Counted from the stretch's first letter, positions 37,301 to 50,623 are shown. The stretch: DNA of 64,000 nt from Tulasnella sp. 424 (GCA_019633425.1 WSUB01000088.1:62001-126000), one strand, 5' to 3'. Translations and numbers: made by a program. Notes: generated by a model from the sequence alone, not told the origin.

Positions 37301-37682
37301 CCCTGAAGCTCATCCTGCTGCTGCTTACGGTCATCCTCAACGCTCGGTTTCTTACTCTGCGCCTGCGTCGTCCGATCCATACATGGTTCCCGGTCCTTCG
37401 CAGTCTCAGAGGACGGACGCCCAACCGCCGCCCTCGTCGTATATTCCTGCTCGCTCCGAATCGTACGGCGGCGCCCGGTCTGATCCGTACGGCGCACAAC
37501 AGCAGCAACGACCCGCCCCGGAACAACAACAATATCAGACAATCCCTCCTCCTCAAAGTCACATCCCGCACCACCCTAGCTTACACCCGCAACATCTCCC
37601 TTCGTCCGACCCCGCCCATCCGGACCCAAGACACGATCCTTACGGGAGGGGACACCCTGGACCCAGCGAAGGGCCGTACTAA
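34322..37682 (+). CDS. CON7: Con7-like C2H2 zinc-finger transcription factor, two exons
   Basis: Exon 1 is 34322-35213 and exon 2 is 35686-37682, with a 472-nt intron (donor GTGAGC, acceptor AACAG). The protein is about 960 residues. The N-terminal third is His/Pro/Ser-rich. Then comes a basic stretch RKRPRRKFDEIERLY and a single C2H2 finger of C-x4-C-x12-H-x5-H form (CNFPGC ... HLNAHVSMQRH), directly followed across the splice by GEFKDMRRARKQAQREQ. This finger plus basic helix matches my memory of Con7, a regulator of conidiation and infection-related growth in ascomycetes. The C-terminal 600 residues are Gln/Pro/Ser low-complexity with an Ala run (about 36757), likely an activation or condensate-forming region. 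The ATG at 34322 is chosen because the frame upstream lacks composition bias of the family. Confidence 0.8.
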
Positions 37683-40600
37683 CGGCCAACTCCGCTCTAT
37701 TCCTCCTTTTTCTTTTTCGCATCGCCATTTTTACTACACCCTAAATCGCCTTGGGCCTCGACTTCGTTCTTCAAATTGCCTCTTTTTTTTCATTCCTCTT
37801 TGTTCATGTTGCCTCTATTTGGTCTTCCGCCCCCTCCTCTCATTCTCCCTATTTCGGAACGCATTCGACTCCCAAGATTTGGCCTTGTGTCTCTATCACC
37901 CTCTCAGTTTTCCTCTTTTTCCGGCTCCGGCTTCACATGAAATAATCTATTACCGCAAACGATCATCGTACCGTACGCACCGCCTTCGTTCGCATGCACA
38001 ATGTTTTTTTTTCTCTTACTGGTCAGCATTATCTTCCTCTTTGCCTCATTCGTCTGTTTCCACTTTCCCCCCTTTGTTGTCCAATAATGCTGACGTCGCC
38101 GTTTGACGTTTTTGGCTCTCCATCAATCGGTCTCTTCTATTTACAGCTCATGAACCACTTCCATCCCACATACCCACTCCTTTGGTCCCGTTCACCTTTT
38201 CCTTCTCATTCATCTTACGCCCCTACTATTACCAGATACGCGTTGAAATAACGCGCATTTTCCGGTCAATTCTCTCTACAAGATTCATAACCTTTTTCTC
38301 ATGATTTATTCCCTCTGTCGATGTTTTACCACCCGTGCTTCCGTCTCCTTTTTCTCACTGTATATTCTCTGCTGCACATATATTGCTACTACTTGTTATC
38401 GAAATTCCTTGGTACCATTACTCGAGGCTTCCATTTTTCTGTTCTCCTTTCGGTTTTTTTGAGGCTTGCGTTTCCGGCGACCTCGATTTATTCCCCTTTA
38501 CCCCCTACACTCGCACTCTATCAGCTCCATGATCAGGGTGATTTCTACCTAATCAATAAACCCATGATTTTATTTCTTTTTTTTCTCTCTTCGATTGTCT
38601 GTTATCACGAACCAGCGATCCTGAGCGCCACTTTGAGCCACCTCTTGATAACCATGTGTGAGACTGACAACCCTTGGAAAGAGACTTGGCTGGTTGTCAT
38701 GGAACGCTCGGAGGCTACACTTCGGCCTGCCACTATTCGCTGAACAACCGGAACATCGACGTCAGCGACGGGGCAATGCATGTGACCCGCCAATAGTTTG
38801 CTTTGCTACCGAGCGTGGCTAATTTCACGGCATTATTGGCAATGCAGAGCTGAAGGTGCTGCATTGTCGGGATATTATCAGCAGAGGAGGTAAGAGGGCG
38901 GGTGACCCCTTGACCACGTCACTTTCCTAAAGCGGATGCAAGTACTCCTGTCTTCGGCCCTTGCCGCGGACGAATTTCACAGGGGAGGGGACACCGGCTA
39001 CAAAGGGCTCCCCGCGCGATAAGACCGCTTACCCGGAAAAGAAAGAAATAAAAAATAATACCAGTGCTGTAACCGATAAGCACAGCACGAGGGCGTGAAA
39101 CCAGTGTTTGTGTATTATCACAATCATGGAATTAAACGTTGCGCGCAGCCAAGGGGGAGATTGAGAGGAGATCAACAAAAACCCCACGCAACGGCGATAC
39201 ATTATTCTCGGAAGGAGCTTCACCAAGGTAAATAATACATACACCTCCCCCAAACGTGTGGATGGAAATGATGAGGGGGGGAAAAACCCCTCCGTGTGGC
39301 GTGCACACGGGACGAGACCAAAGGACCGTCAAGAGACCGCGTTGCCACTGCGATTGCGCTTCGCTTCAAAAAGAGTTCCGGAAATTTTCCCAGCCAAGCG
39401 GTATCGGCTGCGTCAGTTACACGCAGGGTTGCCGAGAGGATGTTGTTGTGGCTGCTCTAGGCAAGTAGTCAAGAAAATCGTATTAAGATCGCCCGAAGGT
39501 GCAGTGGGAAAGCTTCGATGGACCATCGTGGCAAAGATCGCACCGATCGATGTCTCTGGATTGGTCATTGAATTTTCGATTTGGAAAGGGTGAAGCCATC
39601 GAAGTCGAGGGCGAGTAGGGACGACTCGGCAAGCCACCGTAACCATAACTTGTCGAAGGAGAATTTCGCTTCGAGGAGGCTCGAGCGAGACCTCGGAGTC
39701 TGGGAAGCTCTCGCTCGAGAAAAAAAAAGCTTTCGGGTCCGTCCGAACGCGGACTGTGTGAGAAATTCGCACAGCGCTTGGACCGTCGCCACCAAGTGAG
39801 GGTGAGAGCGAGAGAACCCAGCATGGTCTCCAGAAGCCGGGTCAGACGTCACGTCGAGACTCCAAATTTGAGCGCGCAATGCCGGAAAGCCTCGCGATTG
39901 ATGGACCCGTCCGGGGTTAACCTACCGACGTCATAAATCACAATATCCATGGACGACGGACTTCTCCCTTTGTGAAGAAGAGGAATAATAGACTTTCGAC
40001 TCCCACTTCCAATAACCCTCTCACTGCTCAAATGTTTCTCCGTCAGTCACGAAATGAACACTCTCCACCTCCTTTTGTGTTCACAATTTGATAGCGGAGT
40101 CGGTCAGGAGCCTTCGATACGGGCATCGACCCAATACAGTCCTGTCCGGACGTCTTCGCGGGCGCCATGCCGTACATCCCGTCATTTAAAAACCCCTTCC
40201 CTCCCAGAAGACGCCAGGAGGGTTTCGTCATTAAAGCCCGGACAATAGAGCCCATTGAAAAAACCCTTTGGAGCACTGCGAGGAAGAACCGGTGGAGCAA
40301 TCAATAAAATAAGCGTGTAGATCAGGATGTTAGACACCGTGGATAATCTTTTAGCCTCAAAGCGAATCGGGAAACTGCGCGACGTTACTAGCGGCGTTTG
40401 AGAGATCCTTCTCTCCCCGTTGTGGGTATGTGTATGCTACAATCGTCCCGATTGATTTTTTCAGAAATAACGGAATATAGTAGCTCCAAGAGGCGGGAGG
40501 TGTTACGAGAAGAATACGCGTCGGGAGGGCGAAAGGCAGCGCGCGAATCTTTGATCACAAAAGGACAATTTTACCACCCTCCCATCACTTCTTTCCCTTC

Positions 40601-42788
40601 TGGCACAATCTTCTCCAAGGCTTTGTGATGAGCCTACTCCAGAAAGAGTTGTTATATCTCAGCCCAAATAATCCTTGTCTTATCACATAGCCACCCCCAT
40701 CGGACGCGCTGCCTCGAATGGGTTTGGGAAGCCAACACATCCCGCCCAAAGGCACGGAGGGAGGAAATGAAAAGCCTCCAATCGGGAAAGATCTGTTTCG
40801 GTACCTATGGATGGGTTCTACCAACGCTATCAGCTACCCAAACGGGAGATGTGCCAAGGACGATCGTGCGTCGAGCGAGGAGCCAGTGTTATGTGTATCC
40901 TACTTCGGCCCTCCCCCCCTCTCGATTCTCGACTACGCGTATCCAATGGATGGAACTAATGGCTTGTGGGAGTATCAGACCACAGCTGCGTCCAAATATC
41001 ACTTGAGAGCATCCCACAAGTCATTGAGGCATTGCGGCGGTTCCGTGAACAGTTGGCAGGAATATTGGTTCTTCTCCCCCTTTGGCATGCCCTCGTATCT
41101 GGAGGTTGTGCAATAAGGTCGATAGGAGTTTCTTCTAAAGCGTTATGGCTCGTATGGGCTCTCCAACCGGATGGATTGTTCTTGAGTGCATACACACTGG
41201 AGCAAATGGCAATAGCCCTTGGAAGGTCCAGGTGCTCGATATACAACGCTTAGCACGTCCGACACTTTTTTGATCAAGTCCACTTCTTTTCAAGCGAGTC
41301 GATAAATTTGAAATTCTTTTCCTCTAACCCGGTTCCGGATTGATTTAGTATCCCTTCGGTGCTGCGGCGGAGACAAGTTGACATGTCTTCCCCCCTTCAC
41401 GCTTAACCACGTAGGCGGGGACGTGTAGGTTTGAGTGATTATAAACTGGAAAAATCTATCAGAAGCAACAGAGTCTAATTGGTGTGGAACACTCTAGGCC
41501 TGAAGCGCGGGGGAGGTAGGCAAACGGTTTTGGATCTCAGCAGGCAAACGATCGTCTTAGCTAAGAGCTCGGTGAGAAGGCTATACAAGCTGCGCAAACA
41601 GATACCCCGTACGCAGAGCATGGAGTTATTTCGGAAGAGCTCGATGACGCTGGGAGGCTCGTGCACCTTTGCCAGTTAAAGTGATGCATATATTCACAAC
41701 CTCGTTATACAATGCCCAACTCGCAACGTTAACGAGGCCAGAAGCCTATATTATAGCATGTGATGAGCAGTGTAGTCGTCGTTTGGGCAACAGGCGTCAC
41801 GACTAGTCCGATAAACATGGAGCGAACCTCCGAAGCAAGCTTGTTGAATACGCGGCTGTTACGAAGATCTTCGTTTCCAGTCCCGGGTGACCCGGTCGCG
41901 GTGTGGTACCATGGAACCGGTGTCCGGCACAGCAGGTTCGCTTCGCTCGAGCCCAATTTATCAGGGCGAGACATTCGTTCTATGTAGCTTACCGGGCTAA
42001 AATTAGGCAAGCGCTTAGCTACGAGGTGGGTTGGTTAACAATATCCTAAACAGGGCATGTACTCAACTTCCGAGTTTCCACATTGATATATAGTTAAATA
42101 TATCAGGGTTTGAACAGTCTTGCGGGCTACCTGACCGATGACCGGGGCATTTCACTGGCCTTGTTTTGTAGCTCGAAGACAGATGCTGGGCTCCGGCCCC
42201 CGGCGACCCCACACAACTCTAATGGGAAGGCGAGTAGTTCAAACACAAGAAGTTAGTGTCTCGTCGTCCCCTAATATTGTATCTTCGTAAAATTGGGTAA
42301 GTGTAATGCTCGGGGCTCCCGTATCGTTAAGAACCTCCCGTCGTGTTGGCACACCATGATGTCGGGTTCAGCAATATCACCAATCCCGTCTTCTTCACAA
42401 GGAAGATTGCAAACAGGAGCCAATCAGGCTACTTGGATTTATAATAAGGTGTCGTAGTATTTGTTAGCGAAACGCAAGGTGCGACTCGCTCGGTGTTCAA
42501 CTTTCCTTATCAGCGACCGTCGTAATCATAAGCTGACACTCGCATGCCGTCCGGCAGCAGTAAATACAGACCAGCGGCGAGAAAGTGCCTATTAGCAGCT
42601 AGTGGAAGGAACGGAGAGCCAAAATTGGGATAGAGAGCATATATAGAAAATACGACCGAAAGTGCGGAATTCAATTCGCTTACACGCACAAAGGTGTTTC
42701 GGGGTTAGCGTCCATGGCCAGCACCGAAACATAGACGATCACATCGAGAAAACCTCAATTCAAACATATATGAACCACGAACTCTCGA
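37683..42788. other. Gene-poor region downstream of the Con7-like gene
   Basis: The first 900 bp are strongly pyrimidine-rich and probably include the 3' untranslated region. The remaining 4 kb hold frames of at most about 140 codons with no recognisable domain. I see no RNA gene or complete mobile element. Confidence 0.5.
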
Positions 42789-42876
42789 CGTCGATGGCCG
42801 TTTGGAGGACCAAATATAGCCTTTTTAGGAGATGGGAAACCTAGGTGCCGCGAGGCGCCGTGATTATGTCATCGTA
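42789..42876. repeat. Diverged repeat, copy 1
   Basis: GACGTCGATGGCC ... GGTGCCGCGAGGC ... CCGTGATTATGTCATC is shared in the same order with 46418-46509, with small indels. The two copies flank the kinase-TPR pseudogene. Confidence 0.5.
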
Positions 42877-43230
42877 CGGGCGACGTCACAGGCGGCGTGT
42901 CGGCCCATTCCCTCCGAGTCCGTGTCCGTTCATGTAAATGAAGCCCGGACATTGGGACTATACACAATTTGGCGCTTAAACCTGTGGGTCCGTTCTGAAC
43001 GGACAATCTAGGTGGTAAGCTCCAGCAACACAGCTTGTGCAGTCAGACGGAGGGACGAACTGAGTGGAAGAGTTGGCGAAGCGTCATACGTGTATTAGGA
43101 AGAATAAGACGGATGTACATGCGGAGAATAAATATGTAAGTAGGCGAGTTGCGAGCGGGGGTGTGTGGGTTTTCATCGTTTCCACCAGAGAGTTGGTGAA
43201 GGATCACCTTCGCCAATCCGGAGGTCCCGC

Positions 43231-45720
43231 TTAATTAAGGCCAGTGCTTCTAAGCTGCGGGAGGCGTCGTTGAAGCTTGTGCACGTCGCATAACAAAGGC
43301 AATCCCTGTTGAGTTCCGAATGATCCCGACCTTAAATGTTTTCGACTCTCCCACTTCATGATGGTCTTCGGAATCTTGCTCAGATGGCTTCGGTTCCCAT
43401 AAACGTCGTATCCGAGCTCCCGATTCAGTATCAAGGAAGCCCTCAAGTTCAGCGCTGCTTCATCGTGGTCTTCTGTTTCCGTTAGGATCTCCGCCTTCTT
43501 TCCCAAGCATATTAAAACCTGGGGCTTGTCCCGAAGTTTACGATACTGGGCGACGGCGTCGTACCATACCAGCGAATCCCTTCTTGCACCTTGGTCGCGC
43601 TTCATCTCGGCGACAGGAGAGGTGGCTTCAGCTGATTCAGGGACGAGTGAGACTTCTTGGTACGCTGAAAAGCTTCTTCTACGGCTTTGGTAGCTTCGTC
43701 GATCCTATCCCATGAGCGAAGGCATCGTCCCAAGGTACTAAGCACTTGGCCTACTCTCCGCGGAGCTTTGATCCTTCGGGCTACAGAAACGGACTCTTGG
43801 AGCAATGCTTCTGCTTCTTGGTATCTATTCTCTCTCATCTTAATTGTGCCAAGGTCCCATAGGGCGGTACAAACACCGTACTCCCATCCGATCCTCCGTG
43901 ACGAATCGCATACCTCGGAGAGAATCGAAGCTGCTTTGGTTAGGTCACCATCGTCAAGATGTGCCATCCCAAGGATATTGAGTGCTTTAATTTCTCCGAG
44001 CTTGTCACCACAGCGAGGTCTATGGCTTCGTCCAAGGTAGCCAAAGCCTGCTCATGGCGCGACCCCCGTCGGTGAATTTCGCCAATTCTCTCGAGGTATT
44101 GAACGATGCCCACTTCGTTTCCTTGAGTTCGGAATAAGTAAGGGCTTGATCGAGGAAACGTTCCGCATCCGCCTCTTTGGACTGCACTGTTAAAGCGCAG
44201 CCAATTAGGTATAGAGACTCGGCTGTCCGAAGAGGGTCGCCTATCCTTTTAAACATCTCCAAGACAGCTGACGCGGCTTCAAGGGCTTTGTCATGGTAGG
44301 AGTGGCGATATGATATCGAGGCTTGCTTTTGAAGAACGCTGGCGATTCCTCAGATGCTCCTCTGTTGCTCGCCTAGCCCCAATGCTTGTTCCAGGAATGC
44401 AAGGCCTTCCTGGTAGTTGCCTTTCCAACCCTCGAGATCACCAAGATTCTCCAATAGCGCAGCAGAGCGCGTCTGATCATGGGTATCTTGAGGAGTGGGA
44501 GGGCAACGAGGCTGTCGGTTGAAGTCAGTCGGATCAAGCGGCAAGTCGGGTGCGAGTAAAACGAGATTCACCGGAAACTTAACCGTAGTCGGACACATGC
44601 TACTCGTCGGTCGTTGCAGCCCAGCATCTCGTCATCAACTCCCACACTTGGAGGCAATCACTAAGCTGCGATTCTCCGTCAACCTGAGGGCGAGGACTTT
44701 CGAAGATCTGGCGCATGATCACATAGTCGGCTCGAGCATCTTCATATGGAAGCTCGCCGGTCATGATCTAGGGCGAACGGGGGCTCTCAGGATAAAACTA
44801 TACACATGGAGGAATCATATACCACCCTCCCAACTAACCAGGCCCAAGCGTACACGTCGCTGTTTGGAGTTCGCGGAAGGCCATTGAGAAGTTCCGGATT
44901 GCAGCAACGGATGGACCCTTTGAATCCGGTCGACGGCTCCAGTCTTCCGAAACAGACATCTTCGTGAAGTCGTGCTAACCTAAAGTCACGGAGAACGGCC
45001 CGGTAAAAAGACGTTTGCCTTGAATCATAAACGTGATCAGCTTGAAACCTGTGCGACACTTGGATCTCTACTGACGGATTTAATATCCCCATGACACACC
45101 GGTGGGTTTAATAGGCGAAGAAGCGCCAATGCATTTATAGTAACGTAAACCCTGCGCAACGCTTCTATAAGCTACACAGATATACACTTAAATTTAGACT
45201 CACCAGGGATAGCTTTTCGGGCACTTCGAGCCGTCGTCCATGGCTGAATTTGCTCACATTTCCATATGGTTCCCAGGGCGAGATTAGCCATGCCCCAGGA
45301 TTTTCAGAAGTCGGCGTAGAATCCTAAAAAAAAGGGCGATCCCTGAGCGCGTTTCAAGCCTGGACCAGACCAGCACCTCTTTCGTGAAAGCCTGCGAAGT
45401 ATGACGTGCACGACGGGAGTGTTCTGGCGCGCGGGTAAGTGACGAACCCACCCTTTTCAAATCGAGCACGTTATCTACGGCGGATATTTTGATTTGCTTG
45501 ACCGCCACGAGTTTAGGAAGACGCGACGCGATCCACGCGGGAAGGTAAGCGGAAGCGTGAAGGTGCGCTGGTCGCACAATACCGTAACCTCCAGCACGCC
45601 TCTGCTCATTAGGAAGGAAACAGTCCTTCAACAGTCGAATTGGTCTCTCTCAAGAGCTCGGTACGCCTCGTCCTGGATGGAAACGACTTTGCCCGTAAGA
45701 AATTGCGACTTGGACCGAAA
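43231..45720 (-). pseudogene. Kinase-TPR protein, frameshifted pseudogene
   Basis: Reading the minus strand, the N-lobe of a protein kinase is visible (GGYGIVRPAHLH and VAVKQIKI near 45500-45620; FTKEVLVWSRLE near 45390). A segment LISPWEPYGNVSKF follows in another frame near 45270. The activation region is degraded: DFRLARLHED replaces DFG, then SIRCCNPELLNGLP and SDVYAWAW near 44850-44990. Tandem TPR helices follow (GNYQEGLAFLEQALGLG, YLIGCALTVQSKEADAERFL, YLERIGEIHRR, LNILGMAHLDDGDLTKA, RYQEAEALLQESVSVARRI). The reading frame shifts at least near 45295, 44130, 43990 and 43605 without splice signals. The architecture is common in Agaricomycetes; this copy is broken. Confidence 0.75.
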
Positions 45721-46574
45721 CAGCCGTGACCCACCACGACCAGTCCTCTCTCCGGTCCCCTTGGCGCCCCTTCATTGCTTGACATCGCCGTGCAAGCGAT
45801 TCTAGTAGCCAAGTCGGAAGTATCTTGTGTTGGTAACGGGCCGGACCGTCATAGCGAGCGGGCGATTATTACCGCGCCCCCTGCGGAAACTTCAGCCTCT
45901 GAGACGGCTCACCTAATTTGACGCTTATATATTCAAACAAGGACGGTGGCCAAGGTCGAACCGAGATTGAAAAGCAGACGATATTGCGTTCAATGGTGGT
46001 GGCGGTTTTACACTGCTAACGGAGTATGGTGGGCATTCCTGGCTCGTGGCGGCACCTGAACAAAGTACGAGCCAGCGCTCAGGCCGCTTAACCGCCCAGA
46101 GATCCATATGGTCGCTCATCAGGCTGACTGGTACGTGTAATCACATTAATTGTACTCCGCTGCTGAAGATCAAGTCACCTCCTCGAGCCAAGCTGACTTC
46201 CATTCCTCCTAGGATGGGAGGGCCTGAAAGCCAAAAGTGGGAGCTTTGGAACAGAAATTATGATCGAAATCGCGATGACAAAGAAGGCACGCGAACTTCT
46301 TTCTATCCGCTTACATCACACAACGCGGAGAAAGTTCGACGTTATTTAGGCTTCAGGACCAAAAGACAAACGACAACATTGAGGAACGCTCAACCCACTT
46401 GTACATGGCCTGTGAGCTCCCAACGTCGATGGTCTCATGCGGAGGGCCAAAGATCGCCATTTTGGGGGGCGGGAAAATCAGGTGCCGCGAGGCAACCCCG
46501 TGATTATGTCATCCATCGTTTCGCTTTGAACTAAGCGTCCGATCCACATCCTTTCATCCCAACGCTAACTCACC
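45721..46574. other. Intergenic region before the Smr-domain gene
   Basis: No supported gene. It contains the second copy of the diverged repeat (46418-46509), immediately before the next start codon. Confidence 0.5.
46418..46509. repeat. Diverged repeat, copy 2
   Basis: Matches 42789-42876 (AACGTCGATGG ... GGTGCCGCGAGGC ... CCGTGATTATGTCATC). It ends about 65 bp before the ATG at 46575, so it may carry promoter sequence. Confidence 0.5.
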
Positions 46575-48832
46575 ATGGCACGCAGAAAAGGCTCTACAGC
46601 GAAAGCGAAAACCCCCGTCAAACATGTGGAACAAGATCTAGACACCATACATGCCAGACTTTGTGTGAGTCGTGCCGCGTCATTTGTGTGGTGTGGACTC
46701 CCTCACTGCGGGGGGTTCGTTGATCGAGGACAGTACACTCATTAGTCATTCGTGTGCTTAGAACGAATACCCGGACGTGGACAGCTCTCTCATTTACGCC
46801 CTCCTACTGGATATAGAAGACCCTTCACGGGAATCATTAAAGACTCTTGGACAAAATTTAGAAAAGCTTGCCGTAGACGCCAAGACGGACGATCCCAGCG
46901 CTCATCAACGCAATCAATCTAATTCACCAGACTACACCGACGAACCGGACACGTCATGTTTCTCCGACTCTCTTTTCCCAGAAAGCACCGCAACTGGATC
47001 GTCCTCACCGTACAGCGACCTCGATGCCAAACCTGGAATGGAGTTCCTCCTCAGCATATTCACTCAATCGTCCCCCGCCACCCTCCAGAGAGTCTTGGAG
47101 GACTATGGAGATGAAGATTCAGGAGAGATAGACATGGAGAAAGTTATCGAAGAGATCATGAGTTTAGAACTCGTACGGGAACTGGAGGAAAGAGGATTGG
47201 ATGACGTCGATAAGGCGGTCGACGAGGAGAGGAAGCGGGATTGGTCTGTGGTAGAAAAACAGAAGCTTCCAAAAAGAACGAAGGCCAGATCCGGATCGGC
47301 AAGCGTTACTAGTCCACCAGCGAGAATAAGCGCTCCGGCACCGAGGACCTTTGTCCTCTCCGATGTCCGGCAGCAGGCTAACCGGCAGTCCGCCAGACCA
47401 CCAGGCCTAGGTATTAGGACACAAGACACCGTCAATGATCCATGGACAAAGGTTGCGTCATTATCTACCAGACTGGCTCAACTACTCCCTCCTTTGACGG
47501 CTTCCCACTTTTCGTCACTCCTCCACAACCCGGCTTTCAAATCTCCCGCGGAAGCCATACGACGTGAGCTCGCCCGCATCGGAAGCCAAGACAAAGATCC
47601 GCCCGGCGGTAAATTCAACACGGCGCTGGTCGGGTTCCTTGAACTCCTCCAGTGCCAGGATGATGCCGAAGTAAGGGACGCTACGACCTGTCTGAGAGCC
47701 GCCAAACTCGCGGTCGAGAGTGCTCTGGATCTGGTGTACCTCCTGCAGGAGTTGGATAGGGCAGACCCAATCGTGCTCCGTTCGCCACGGGCATCCTCTC
47801 CAATCTCGACTCAAGCCAGCAGCAGCAATGACCTCGCAAAAGCAATCATCACACCACTTCCCTTATCACCCGTTGCATCATTGCGGTCCTCAAGCTTCGG
47901 GTCTTGGACCTTGCCAACGTCTCCCACTCCCAGATCGACGAACGACGATTGGACCAAGGTCTCTCATGAACGCAAGCGAAACGCCAGCAAAGACTTCGAA
48001 GTGGATCCCCTCGCGGCGTTTATTCCTGCGTACGCGGGTCGACCAGCTGGATGGAGACAGGAAGGCGGCCGAGCGGCATGGGAGCCAGACCTCAACGACG
48101 AGACTTCGGAAAAGGAGTGCAGGGAGATGGCAGCCTATTACCGAAGACGGAGAGAGGAGTCACTCAGAGAGGCAACTAAATACTGGAGGGGAAATGGAGG
48201 TGGTAGGAGGGGTGGCGGGAGCGTCGGTAGAGGCGGGGACGTTGCATTGTACTACGCTGAAGAGGTGGAGTCCGAATTTTCAACTCCTGAAAAATGGTGT
48301 CGACTGAATGAGACCTTGCATCCAGTCTCGTGACTATGACCGCCAGAGTAGGGAATGGAGTATGAAAGCTGCAAAGGCGATGGTCAATTCCCGTCGAGTG
48401 TAAGCTTTTCCCGAAAGCGTTCCAACAAACCTTACGACCAGATTTCTCATGCACTCTTATCTCTTTTAGCAACGGCAAGGACCCTAATTCAGTCGACTTG
48501 CATGGCACCAACACTCAGGAAGCATTGGCGATCGCTCGGGAGGCCGTGCGGGATTGGTGGTCGACATATGGCAGTGAAGGTACTTTATACGAGAGTTTCC
48601 CAAGCTACTCCCTACTTACGAATTACCATGCATTTTATCTTCAGATGGCAGAACTGCCAAGAAAAGCTTCAGCATCATCACTGGCCGAGGGAACCACTCT
48701 AGGGGTGGAGTTGGTGTTATTGGACCCGCTGTGAAGAACTTCCTTGAAGGCGAAGGATGGCGCTTCACTCAAAGGCCCGGGACGTTTGTCGTTACCGGGT
48801 CCATGCGGAAGCGGTCTCAAACCCTCTACTGA
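46575..48832 (+). CDS. DUF1771-Smr domain protein, five exons
   Basis: Exons are 46575-46664, 46762-48264, 48347-48399, 48470-48579 and 48645-48832. The start MARRKGSTAKAKTPVKHVEQ is set by a short first exon with a GTGAGT donor. The middle is polar and low-complexity. A DUF1771-type helical region lies at the end of exon 2 (AAYYRRRREESLREATKYW) and runs into exon 3. The Smr domain follows: VDLHGTNTQEALAIAREAV in exon 4 and TGRGNHSRGGVGVIGPAVK in exon 5, ending VTGSMRKRSQTLY. Smr domains bind or cleave nucleic acid, and fungal members of this layout are tied to RNA quality control. Reading exon 2 alone gives a false stop at 48333 and loses the Smr domain. Confidence 0.87.
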
Positions 48833-48956
48833 ACGGCACCGCTCTCGATTTCCTATGGAGGATTCTGCTCAATGGATCAACTCGGAGGCGCGATACCTTT
48901 CTAGATTCTCTAACCATGATTTTTTTTCGGTCTCATATACCCGATATGTCTTTTTA

Positions 48957-49322
48957 ATATGTGGATTTGGATGGCATACTCTCTTAGAGGATCCCACTTT
49001 TACTTATGTTCTCTTTTGCGTTAGGATGTTGTTGTAATACTGTGGTTCGTGCGCTCCATGCTAGGCTCGTTGTGTGTGCCCATCATACTGAGATTTTTCT
49101 CCCTCAGATTTCCTTGCTCGTGTTGGATGTTGTACTCTATTCTGATGTATCGTTAGAATAAAACTTCATCCACAGTCCACCGAAGCTTCAAACGCATGTC
49201 ATTAAGCGCCCATCATTTGATTAGGTTGTGCAAGTCGGCGAGGCGTGCACGTGTGGCTCGCCACAAACCCACCACCATCGGCTCTCTAAGCTCTGCGAGC
49301 ATCGGAGACTGACAAGGCTCGG
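48957..49322 (+). promoter_or_regulatory. Conserved ~365-bp upstream block, unit 1
   Basis: Precedes gag-like gene 1. Shared landmarks in all five units are TGGATTTGGATGGCAT, GTTAGAATAAAAC, CCACCGAAGCTTCAA, TTAAGCGCCCATC and CCACCACCATCGG just before the ATG. It probably contains promoter and 5' leader. Confidence 0.6.
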
Positions 49323-50623
49323 ATGGACGACCGTAAGTTCGGGTCATTTTGATTGTTAAGCGTTAGTCATCTAACGAGGGTATTGTCTATGAAATTTGTC
49401 AGGATACGTCTCCTTTCGCGGTCAAGACGGGAATGAAGCTGAAGAGTTCATTCAAGCAGTGCGAAGGGCTGCATTCGACGCGGATAAAGATTCCGATGAT
49501 GGGTGGATGGCCCGATTTGCATCAACTTGCATGTCAGGAAAAGCCTTGAGGTGGCATGCGTCATTGGACGATGATGTGCAAGAGAGCTGGAAGCGTTTAA
49601 TGAAGGCCATCCTGGCTCGCTATCCGCCGGCAGAGTGAGCGCTTCCCTCCCGGATGGTCATCTGTAGCGACTTCTCTAACGATTAGTTTGGGTAGTGAGG
49701 ATGCCATCGTTCCATCTGCGTCCGCTGCCCCTGTTGCTCCCACAGCCGCACTTCCACCAGTTGCACCGTGGCCTTCATCATTTCCTCAAGTTAACGTCGC
49801 TCCGCCCGCCGCTGTACCGCCCCAAAGCGGTGCTCTGAAATCAAGTAGCAAGCCATCCGATGGTGCTTCTGGCATCATAGAAATTCAGTATGCCCGGACA
49901 AACCAGTCAATAGGCTATCTTTCTGAGACGCTGAAATTCAACGGCGCTGCTCAAGTGGCCAGTTACCGAAGTTCAGCGCAGAAAGTAACCGTGAACAACG
50001 AACCCTCGTCGACCTATTCTAACATTGCCCTCGACACGGAACCGAGATCTGTACATAATGTCATTCTGGTTTTGCTGGCCTTCGTGTTCCTAACGTCCTC
50101 CTTCAGCGCGACAGATTTATTGGCATAACTTGGCTGCAGACGGGAGGTGCTCGCGCATCGGCTGGATATCGGTAAGTTTGACATATACTATGTACTGCAT
50201 CGTTGCATTTCCTCACGTTCCTTTGTGGAAGCTATGCTGCGATAGTCTTCACGCAAGGCAGTGACGGATCAAAGTCATCTATTGACAGTTTCTGGTATGA
50301 AGGAGACTCCGAAGCGGCTATCTGGGACATAGCCTCGGACGGAAAAGTGACCGCCACGTCTGGTGGTAAAGTTCACCAATTATGACCTTACCCGATTCCA
50401 AATCTCAGTAACGTTGATTGACAGGAAAGCCTTTGGCATTCTACGTCTATGATAAGACCGACCAGATTAATCTTTTCCCCGATTTTAACGCTTATATTTC
50501 CTCGAGGGGTATAGCACACCGATGGGACCGCGTGGTAAGCGTAGCAGAGTCGTGCAGCTCCGCGAGGAATAGACAAATCACACGCCTTGTCCTCCGCAGA
50601 ACCTTATTTTCAAGGAAGAGTAG
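49323..50623 (+). CDS. Gag-like capsid domain fused to an unnamed C-terminal domain (unit 1), seven exons
   Basis: Exons are 49323-49332, 49403-49634, 49687-50050, 50107-50171, 50232-50365, 50425-50534 and 50600-50623, a total of 939 nt or 312 residues. Residues about 4-80 resemble the retrotransposon gag capsid ([47 protein letters not shown]). A Pro/Ala linker (about 81-130) follows. The C-terminal part begins with GIIEIQYARTN and GYLSETL, then [33 protein letters not shown] and FYVYDKTDQINLFPDFNAY. No zinc knuckle, protease, reverse transcriptase or integrase is present, so it is a host-like gene. The C-terminal domain has no name that I know; I recall similar layouts in Agaricomycetes. 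Confidence 0.8.

Noticed and set aside
35580..37574. Long minus-strand frames opposite the Con7-like gene (up to 355 codons)
   Set aside because: They are Arg/Gln-rich shadows of the low-complexity CAG/CCN coding on the plus strand, with no domain of their own.
41729..42010. 93- and 75-codon frames on opposite strands
   Set aside because: No recognisable domain, and no support from neighbours or repeats.
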